Source of the DNA: Calditrichota bacterium | GTDB lineage: Bacteria; Calditrichota; Calditrichia; RBG-13-44-9 | DNA length: 5,498 nt | NCBI GenBank assembly: GCA_016934605.1 | Contig: JAFGSO010000446.1 | Span: forward strand, 1-5,498 | Reading direction: 5' to 3' | In this document: one piece after another, positions 1 to 5,498 of the stretch | How positions within the stretch are numbered: position 1 is the first letter of the stretch | Layout of the letters: each line of letters starts with the position of its first letter | The notes under the pieces: model-generated | What the model was told of the DNA's origin: nothing | Database searches by the model: none | What the model saw: only the letters and a program-made list of their open reading frames with translations | Program-made: the position numbers and the translations under genes

Positions 1-1820
1 GACCATTCTGAGCGGGTAGTTAGGATGGTCTTCATATCCTGGGTCAGGCTTACGTTAAGATAATTATTCAATCCGGGAGTGATGAGATATGCCTGACCTT
101 CCGGGTAGGGTACAAACCACAAACGGTAGAAATATCCGGTTGATTGATCCGCGGCGGATACAATCAAACCGCTGCCATCTCTTAACCAGGCTATCTGATC
201 TATAGCTCCCCATCTTTTGGAAGAAATGTTCTGAATACTCCCATCCGCAACTGATACGTCAACCAGTATTTCGGGTTCTTGTCCGGGTCTGGGGTCTTCT
301 TTCGCACAGGTAATGAAATGTCCGTCCGGAGACCATGACAATCCCTGATTGTTTAATATTCCGGTTAACTGCGGTGTGGAAAGCGTATCTTCCTTTTTTA
401 GGGAAATATCAAAAAGGATTAACTCGGTTAGGAAAGGGTTCAACTTCAGTCGGATAAATGCCAGTTTTTTTGAGTCCGGTGATAAAGTCACCGGACTGTT
501 CACACGTTCACACACTTTTACAGGAGTTCCACCCAGGACTGGCAATCGGTAAAGAGTCCCATAATAAATTTCAACCGGCCTGATTACATAATAGATATAA
601 TTACCATCGCTTGAAAAGGTTAATCCTTTGAAACTGACCGTCGCAGAAGGAAAAATCTCAACATTGCTTCCGGTGGCTACCTGCCTGAGCCATAGACTTT
701 CTTTGCCCTGTTCTTTCATTACATGAACGATATATTTACCGTCCGGCGATATAGCAGCCATTTTGGCTTTGCCATGGGTGGTGACCTGGGTGATTTGCAT
801 CTGTTTAAAAGACTGTTGGTTGCTTCCCTTTTGAATAAACTGAAATAAAATAAATAGAATAACCGCCAATGCTATTGCTCCGGCAAATAGCCAGAGTCCA
901 ATTTTTGAATTCACAGATTTTTTTCTGGCAGGTTGAACCGGCATTTCCGTCAGCGTTTTTCGTGAGATTCTATCGGTATCCCTCTTCAGCCGCTTTAAGT
1001 CAATCAACATATCATTTATGGACTGGTACCGCTCATCAGGATCCTTCTCCAATGCCCGGTTCAGCACATGCAGCAGTTCTGATGACAAATCCGAACGATA
1101 TTTCTGAACTGGTTCCGGTTCCTCGTTCAGGATAGCATACAACATGGCTGAATCATACTCTCCCTTGAAAGGGAGTTGACCTGTCAGCATCTCATACAAC
1201 ACTACGGCGAATGAGAAGATGTCAGACCTGGCATCCACCTCCTGGCCCTTGATGTTTTCCGGTGACATGTAGGCTATTGTGCCCACCGTACTGGATGTTT
1301 TCGTCAGTTTTACTGATCCCCGCAGTTTTGCCAGGCCGAAGTCCATTACCTTCACCTGCCCCGTTTCTGTGACCATGATGTTCTCAGACTTGATATCTCG
1401 ATGGATGATGCTCTTGCTGTGGGCAGCCTTCAATGCCTCGCCAATCTGGATGGCAGAATCCACTACCTCTCCGAGGTTCAAAACCTTGGGGAGGTTATTG
1501 ATTTCATGGATAATATCTCTTAGCGTTCTACCCTCAACATATTCCATGACGATAAAAGGACTATCCCCTTCATCGTGAATTTCATGAATGGTGCAGACAT
1601 TGGGATGATTCAACGCAGCCGCTGCCCTCGCCTCCTGCAGAAATCGGGCTTTGTCCGGGTCACTTTTTGTGAGATGGAAGGGCAGAAATTTCAATGCCAG
1701 GATACGTTCAAGCTTGGTGTCGTGAGCTTTATATACTACTCCCATCCCGCCCTCGCCTAATTTCTCCAGGATTTTATAATGGGATATGGTTTTGCCTATC
1801 ATTTTCATCCAGTTATTCAT
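1..1820 (-). CDS. Membrane-anchored Ser/Thr protein kinase with extracytoplasmic TolB/PD40 beta-propeller (partial, C-terminus beyond left edge)
   Basis: Translation from the ATG at 1820 gives 606 residues with no stop before the window edge. Seen: a complete Hanks-type kinase domain (about residues 15-275) with glycine loop GEGGMG (22-27), Lys44, alpha-C Glu63, catalytic HRDIKSEN (140-147), DFG (160-162) and SPE (186-188), so it should be active and is of the RD type. A basic stretch (RKK, 299-301) precedes one hydrophobic helix (about 307-329). Then come repeated SPDG-like turns at about 358, 403, 447, 497, 547 and 593, typical of TolB/PD40 propeller blades. Known of the family: PknB-like kinases phosphorylate Ser/Thr using ATP. 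Inferred: kinase in the cytoplasm, propeller in the periplasm as sensor or ligand-binding part. The start is uncertain: ATGs at 1820, 1808 and 1802 are in frame. The one at 1802 (MIGKT...) matches the start of the upstream paralogue and has a weak TGGA five bases before it. The start lies 6 to 24 bases after the upstream stop, indicating co-transcription. Substrate and signal are unknown. Confidence 0.93.
   Translation of the reverse strand, partial: MNNWMKMIGKTISHYKILEKLGEGGMGVVYKAHDTKLERILALKFLPFHLTKSDPDKARFLQEARAAAALNHPNVCTIHEIHDEGDSPFIVMEYVEGRTLRDIIHEINNLPKVLNLGEVVDSAIQIGEALKAAHSKSIIHRDIKSENIMVTETGQVKVMDFGLAKLRGSVKLTKTSSTVGTIAYMSPENIKGQEVDARSDIFSFAVVLYEMLTGQLPFKGEYDSAMLYAILNEEPEPVQKYRSDLSSELLHVLNRALEKDPDERYQSINDMLIDLKRLKRDTDRISRKTLTEMPVQPARKKSVNSKIGLWLFAGAIALAVILFILFQFIQKGSNQQSFKQMQITQVTTHGKAKMAAISPDGKYIVHVMKEQGKESLWLRQVATGSNVEIFPSATVSFKGLTFSSDGNYIYYVIRPVEIYYGTLYRLPVLGGTPVKVCERVNSPVTLSPDSKKLAFIRLKLNPFLTELILFDISLKKEDTLSTPQLTGILNNQGLSWSPDGHFITCAKEDPRPGQEPEILVDVSVADGSIQNISSKRWGAIDQIAWLRDGSGLIVSAADQSTGYFYRLWFVPYPEGQAYLITPGLNNYLNVSLTQDMKTILTTRSEW
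1741..1802 (-). repeat. Copy A of a 62-base near-identical kinase-head repeat
   Basis: This segment encodes MIGKTISHYKILEKLGEGGM and the following Gly codon in the membrane kinase. It matches 4015-4076 at 57 of 62 positions. The five differences (at 1749, 1752, 1755, 1770 and 1797) are all synonymous third-codon changes. The longest exact run is 26 bases (1771-1796). It is a direct repeat, same strand, with starts about 2.27 kb apart. Confidence 0.85.
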
Positions 1821-1826
1821 TTCTAT

Positions 1827-4076
1827 TTAAAAATAAACCTTCAATTTTCCAGCCGAATTCCGTGCCTGCTCGATAATTTCACTAAAACGGGGATCGGTAC
1901 GAAGTGTTTTTAAATTGGGATCAATCGTAAACCAGAGATGATTGCGATTTCCCAGTTCGATGCCGCGGTGCAGCCAGCGGATGGCCTCGTCTTTCTTCCC
2001 AGCCAGAGCATAAATGGAAGCCACCCAGTAGACGGTGATAATAAAGTCCCAACTGTATGTTTTAACCCTTTCATCGATGTATTTTAAAATTTTATCGCCT
2101 CTGCCCTCCGCACCTTCCAGAAAAGCGAAAGCCATTTGCCAGAGTACTCCATCCGGATCAAATTTCCGGGCTGCCTTTGCTGCCTCCCAGGCCTGTTCCA
2201 TTTTATCTACATATCGAAAAGACAATGCCAACCAGACTAATTTGGAGGGGATTTCAGTAACTACCTGCTGGTATTCCGCCAATGCTACTTCAAAAATACC
2301 CTGGTGTAGACGGATTGTGCTACGGAGCCAGTGCGCCATGGGCCAGAAAGGATCCACCGACAGAAGCCAATCTGCCTCGGTTAAGGCTTCTTCAAAATAA
2401 GAAGAATAGTACAACAGTATGCCTTTAAATAAATGACTATTGCTGTGATTTTTATCGATATCAATCACCTTCCCGAATCCCTGGTATGCTTTTTCAATAT
2501 GGCCTTTCATCATGTCCAGATTGGCTAACATGAACTGTGCGTCTGCCTGATCTCTGTCAATGAGCAGTGCTTGTTGTGCCGCTTCTTCAGCTTTTATCAG
2601 ATAGTTCGGATCAGGTCTTAACCCGGTACCGACATTCCAGTAATAACAAATAGCCAGACTGCCAAGTGCTGAAGCGTACTGGGGATCAAGCTTCAGAGCC
2701 CGTTTTAGCAATAACTCGGCACGGTCCAGGTTTTCGATAGTCGGTGTATCCAATAGCATTTTCCCCTGGAGATAATATTCGTATGCCTTGGTATGAGGTT
2801 GTTTTTTTACCAAACCCCGTTTTTCAGCTTGATCTAATTCAATGGATAATGCCCCGGTGACCTGGTTAGCAACTTCCTCCTGGAATTTAAAAATGTCTTT
2901 CATAATCCCATCATATTTATCAGCCCACAGGTGTGATCCGTCAGTTGCATCGACCAGCTGTGCGGTGATCCGGAGCTGCTGCTTAAAACGGCGTACGCTC
3001 CCCTCTATCACATGTGTAACCCCCATTTCTCTGCCTATATCCCGCACATCCTTAGCTTTGCCCTTGTATTGCATAACCGACGTTTTGGCAATAACGCGAA
3101 GCTGTTTAACCTTGGAAAGCGTCATAATCAGCTCTTCGCTCATGCCATCGGCCAGAAACTCATTCTGTTTTCCGGGACTGATATCCTCAAAAGGTAATAC
3201 GGCAATGGATGTCTTTTCGGGGGCGGTTTTCGAAACAAGAGTCTGGGGCTTATATTGATAAGCAGCAAGATCGGCCAATACATCTTGCAGACTCTGGTAT
3301 CTCTCCTGCGGATTTTTTGCCATAGCTTTGAATACGATTAATTCCAGATCGCGAGGAATTCCCGGCCTTCGCTCAGACATCGGGACAGGATCTTCATTGA
3401 GCAGGGTATACAGAACTGCTGCCTGGTAGTCTCCCGTAAAGGGAGCTGTTCCAGTTAACATTTCATAAGCCACCACCCCCAGTGAAAAAATATCGGTCCG
3501 GTGATCAACGGCTTCGCCTTGAGCCTGTTCCGGAGACATATAGGCTAAAGTTCCCTCAATAGTGCCGGTGAGGGTATTTTTATCCAACTGCTTTATCCTG
3601 GCCAGTCCAAAATCCAGTAATTTTATATTCTCGCCGCCGTAGTGAGATGTCTGGGAGGTTACCATAATGTTGCCGGGTTTGATATCGCGATGGATAATAT
3701 TCTTGCGATGAGCTACCGATAAAGCATCACTGATCGCGATCATGAATTCAGTTGCTTGTGGAATGGGCAATAGCCCTCTTTGAAGCATCTGATCGAGAGA
3801 TTGGCCCTCTACCAGCTCCATTGCAATATATGTTTGATCCTTAAACTCTCCGATTCCATAAATGGTAATAATGTTTGGATGATTCAGTGATGCTGCGGTT
3901 TGCGCTTCCCTTTCGAAACGATCCCGCGCTTTTTCATCAATCAGAAACCGCCGGGAAAGAAATTTGAGAGCAACCTCTCGCTTTAATCTCAGATCCTGTG
4001 CCCTATAGACCTCGCCCATCCCACCTTCACCTAATTTCTCCAGAATTTTATAATGGGATATGGTTTTGCCGATCAT
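1827..4076 (-). CDS. Soluble Ser/Thr protein kinase fused to TolB-N/FlgO-like domain and TPR tail
   Basis: Complete 749-residue protein. Kinase domain about 9-270: GEGGMG (16-21), Lys38, alpha-C Glu57, HRDIKPGN (129-136), DFG (155-157), SPE (181-183) and Asp195 in the alpha-F helix, so all key catalytic residues are present. About six extra residues (SHYGGE region, near 144-149) lie between the catalytic loop and DFG compared with the downstream paralogue. A short linker without a hydrophobic helix leads into the TolB N-terminal/FlgO-like domain (about 290-410), recognised by SIAVLPF, ADGMSEEL, EGSVR, RITAQLVDA, SHLWA and a Gln-Glu-Glu near 399-401. The rest (about 428-749) is helical TPR repeats with LDPQYASA-type boundaries, closing with a DPRFSEII motif common at the ends of such proteins. 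No signal peptide or membrane segment is seen, so I infer a cytoplasmic kinase using the TPRs for protein contacts. The function of the FlgO-like domain in kinases is not established. The ATG overlaps the upstream stop (ATGA) and follows a GAGG ribosome site. The stop is TAA at 1827-1829. Confidence 0.95.
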   Translation of the reverse strand: MIGKTISHYKILEKLGEGGMGEVYRAQDLRLKREVALKFLSRRFLIDEKARDRFEREAQTAASLNHPNIITIYGIGEFKDQTYIAMELVEGQSLDQMLQRGLLPIPQATEFMIAISDALSVAHRKNIIHRDIKPGNIMVTSQTSHYGGENIKLLDFGLARIKQLDKNTLTGTIEGTLAYMSPEQAQGEAVDHRTDIFSLGVVAYEMLTGTAPFTGDYQAAVLYTLLNEDPVPMSERRPGIPRDLELIVFKAMAKNPQERYQSLQDVLADLAAYQYKPQTLVSKTAPEKTSIAVLPFEDISPGKQNEFLADGMSEELIMTLSKVKQLRVIAKTSVMQYKGKAKDVRDIGREMGVTHVIEGSVRRFKQQLRITAQLVDATDGSHLWADKYDGIMKDIFKFQEEVANQVTGALSIELDQAEKRGLVKKQPHTKAYEYYLQGKMLLDTPTIENLDRAELLLKRALKLDPQYASALGSLAICYYWNVGTGLRPDPNYLIKAEEAAQQALLIDRDQADAQFMLANLDMMKGHIEKAYQGFGKVIDIDKNHSNSHLFKGILLYYSSYFEEALTEADWLLSVDPFWPMAHWLRSTIRLHQGIFEVALAEYQQVVTEIPSKLVWLALSFRYVDKMEQAWEAAKAARKFDPDGVLWQMAFAFLEGAEGRGDKILKYIDERVKTYSWDFIITVYWVASIYALAGKKDEAIRWLHRGIELGNRNHLWFTIDPNLKTLRTDPRFSEIIEQARNSAGKLKVYF
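4015..4076 (-). repeat. Copy B of the 62-base near-identical kinase-head repeat
   Basis: This is the start of the middle kinase gene, matching 1741-1802 with five synonymous differences. Similarity drops sharply downstream: after the glycine loop the two proteins are clearly diverged (for example GEVYRAQDLRLKREVALKF against GVVYKAHDTKLERILALKF). Confidence 0.85.
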
Positions 4077-5498
4077 TCTGGAAACCTCATTCTCTTTAAC
4101 AGCTCATGGTAGCGCGGATCGCTCTTTATCCGATCGTAAGTCATTTCAACAGCCAGGTAAACCAGGGCGGAATCCCGGTTTTCGAATGCCTTGTTCAGCC
4201 ATTTAAAGGCTTGATCTTTATCTCCCAGGGCAATATACACTTTAGCGATGCTGGTTTCGGAAAGGTCTTGGTATTTTGGATCAGCCATTACTTTTTTTAA
4301 AATATCAAGGGCTTTTTCCTTTCGTCCCGAAAAGGCCAGCGCCTGCGCCAGAGTAAATTTTTGAATTGGTCCGATCGAAGATTCCGGTATTTGAGTGATC
4401 TGGCTAACCGCCTCAGTATAATTTCTGTTCACCATATTTTGATATACATTCATAAGAATGATCCAGGGATTGTCTGGAAACAGGCTGTTGCTTTCCAGCA
4501 AGACCTGTTCTGTAAGATCATGGCGGCCGGCATAAAGATAAATTATATATAGTTTCAGATTGATGGCCAGAGAGAGGGGATCCAGTTCATGAGCTATTTC
4601 GATTTCTTGAATGGCTCTTTCATGCCGTGCTATGGCCGACAGGTATTGCGCATACCAGTTGCGGGCAATAGCATTTCCCGGATTCAGTTCAACAGATTTT
4701 CTGAAAAGGCGGTCGGCTTCATTCCAGTTCCGGTGGTACAAAAACTGGGCATCGCCCAGTATCATGTAGGCTTCTGAGAGCTTATCATCTATCTTGATGG
4801 CCTTGCGGGCTTCGGATTCAATTAGTTGCCAGCGTTTACTGGTAGACATCTCTCCCGCGTAACTCAGATTATCGTAGGCGTGAGCCCGTCCGCAATAAGC
4901 CAGGGCAAAATCCGGATCTTTTTCTATGGCGCTATTGAAATACTCCACACTCTTTTTCATATCCTCAATAGTCAGTTTATTCAGGCGATAACGTCCCCTC
5001 AGGAAATCCTGGTAGGCTTCCAGGTTTTGGGTATAACGTTTGCCCATAGTCTTCTTTTCTTCAACCAATAGTTTTCCCCGCAGGTGATCCACAATGGAAA
5101 AGGCGATTTCATCCTGGATGGCAAGAATATCCTGCAATTCCCGGTCAAAGGTGTTAGACCAGATGTGCGATCGGTCACTGACGTTAATCAACTGGGCAGT
5201 GATCCGGAGGGTATTGCCAGCCTTACGTACACTCCCTTCCAGTATGGTGGATACATCCAGTTTATCCCCGATTTCCGCGATATCGGTCTGCTTCCCTTTG
5301 AACTGGAAGGAAGAGGTCCGGGCAATCACCTTCAAACTTTCGATATGAGATAATTTGTTCAATATTTCTTCGGCAATACCATCACAAAAATACTCCTGAT
5401 CCTTTTGTGGGCTCATATCGGCAAAGGGCAACACCGCAATGGAATTCTTCCAGGTGTTGTTAGTAAACTGAGCTTTATCTGTATGGGGTCGAAGGGAA
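4073..5498 (-). CDS. TolB-N/FlgO-like domain plus TPR protein, probable C-terminal part of a kinase or cyclase fusion (partial, N-terminus beyond right edge)
   Basis: The reading frame is open to the right edge, giving 474 visible residues. The GTG at 5434 is not a credible start: it is the valine of the conserved SIAVLPF strand, and the frame continues upstream without a stop for 21 codons. Visible order: a polar linker (1-18), TolB-N/FlgO-like domain (about 19-140; IAVLPFADMSP, FCDGIAEEI, LEGSVR, LRITAQLI, SHIWS, IQDEIA), then TPR repeats (about 158-460) ending in SDPRYHELL. The FlgO-like domain aligns without gaps to that of the next gene, at roughly 45% identity by hand count, and the C-terminal ends are also similar, so the two tails are paralogous. 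Known of the family: this domain pair usually sits behind an N-terminal output module, either a Ser/Thr kinase, a class III adenylate cyclase or a DNA-binding domain. A kinase is my first guess from the neighbour, but that part is not visible. The TGA stop overlaps the next start in ATGA, implying translational coupling. Confidence 0.9.
   Translation of the reverse strand, partial: SLRPHTDKAQFTNNTWKNSIAVLPFADMSPQKDQEYFCDGIAEEILNKLSHIESLKVIARTSSFQFKGKQTDIAEIGDKLDVSTILEGSVRKAGNTLRITAQLINVSDRSHIWSNTFDRELQDILAIQDEIAFSIVDHLRGKLLVEEKKTMGKRYTQNLEAYQDFLRGRYRLNKLTIEDMKKSVEYFNSAIEKDPDFALAYCGRAHAYDNLSYAGEMSTSKRWQLIESEARKAIKIDDKLSEAYMILGDAQFLYHRNWNEADRLFRKSVELNPGNAIARNWYAQYLSAIARHERAIQEIEIAHELDPLSLAINLKLYIIYLYAGRHDLTEQVLLESNSLFPDNPWIILMNVYQNMVNRNYTEAVSQITQIPESSIGPIQKFTLAQALAFSGRKEKALDILKKVMADPKYQDLSETSIAKVYIALGDKDQAFKWLNKAFENRDSALVYLAVEMTYDRIKSDPRYHELLKRMRFPE
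4085..4089 (-). promoter_or_regulatory. Ribosome binding site of the middle kinase gene
   Basis: On the minus strand TGAGG lies eight bases before the ATG at 4076, inside the last codons of the upstream gene. Together with the ATGA overlap it supports this start and suggests that ribosomes finishing the upstream gene reinitiate here. Confidence 0.6.

Noticed and set aside
869..1760. Plus-strand open frames of 61 to 99 codons opposite the membrane kinase
   Set aside because: They are antisense to the kinase domain and transmembrane region, overlap each other, and their translations resemble no known family; they are shadows.
1821..1826. Promoter or terminator between the middle and left genes
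   Set aside because: The gap is only six bases (24 with the latest start) and no inverted repeat followed by a T run is visible there.
2842..3258. Plus-strand 138-codon open frame
   Set aside because: It lies wholly opposite the conserved FlgO-like domain of the middle kinase, its translation shows no recognisable motif, and the minus-strand frame is strongly supported by conserved residues.
1741..4076. The 62-base direct repeat as the ends of a mobile element
   Set aside because: Both copies are in-frame coding sequence for the kinase glycine loop and differ only at silent sites; there is no transposase or inverted terminal repeat between them.
5084..5353. Two overlapping plus-strand frames near the right edge
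   Set aside because: Both are opposite the FlgO-like domain of the right-hand gene, in different frames over the same bases; at most one could be real and neither shows coding evidence.
5432..5434. GTG as start codon of the right-hand gene
   Set aside because: It would begin in the middle of the conserved first beta strand (SIAVLPF); the open frame continues to the window edge, so the gene is partial.

Overview
The window is essentially all coding sequence on the minus strand, read right to left. It holds three tightly packed genes for large, multidomain signalling proteins. All plus-strand open frames lie opposite these genes and look like shadows. I see no RNA gene, mobile element, CRISPR array, promoter or terminator.

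Layout in transcription order: (1) The gene entering from the right edge (5498 down to 4073) shows a TolB-N/FlgO-like domain followed by a long TPR region; its N-terminus lies outside the window. (2) The complete 749-residue gene (4076 to 1827) is a Hanks-type Ser/Thr protein kinase fused directly to the same TolB-N/FlgO-like domain and a TPR tail, with no membrane segment visible. (3) The gene running off the left edge (1820 to <1) starts with a closely related kinase domain, but continues into one transmembrane helix and then a TolB/PD40-type beta-propeller, expected outside the cytoplasmic membrane. Genes 1 and 2 overlap by four bases (ATGA). Genes 2 and 3 are at most 24 bases apart, depending on the start chosen. 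This is an operon-like cluster whose promoter must lie to the right of the window.

The three products form a modular paralogous set. Genes 2 and 3 share the kinase head, while genes 1 and 2 share the FlgO-like plus TPR tail. The middle gene therefore links the two architectures. The first 62 coding bases of the two kinase domains are almost identical in DNA, with only five differences, all synonymous, although the rest of the domains has diverged strongly. This suggests recent duplication, gene conversion or head swapping. By inference, the cluster encodes one membrane-spanning kinase that could sense something outside the membrane and one or two soluble kinase/scaffold proteins working through TPR contacts. 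No substrate is evident.

Organism: a bacterium of moderate GC. Kinases opening with the IGKTISHYKILEKLGEGGMG-type sequence, and fused to TolB/PD40 or FlgO/TPR modules, are from general knowledge abundant in FCB-type and related lineages (Calditrichota, candidate division KSB1, Zixibacteria, Ignavibacteria) and in Acidobacteria. I lean towards an uncultured member of the KSB1/Calditrichota neighbourhood, with low confidence; nothing here fixes the taxonomy.
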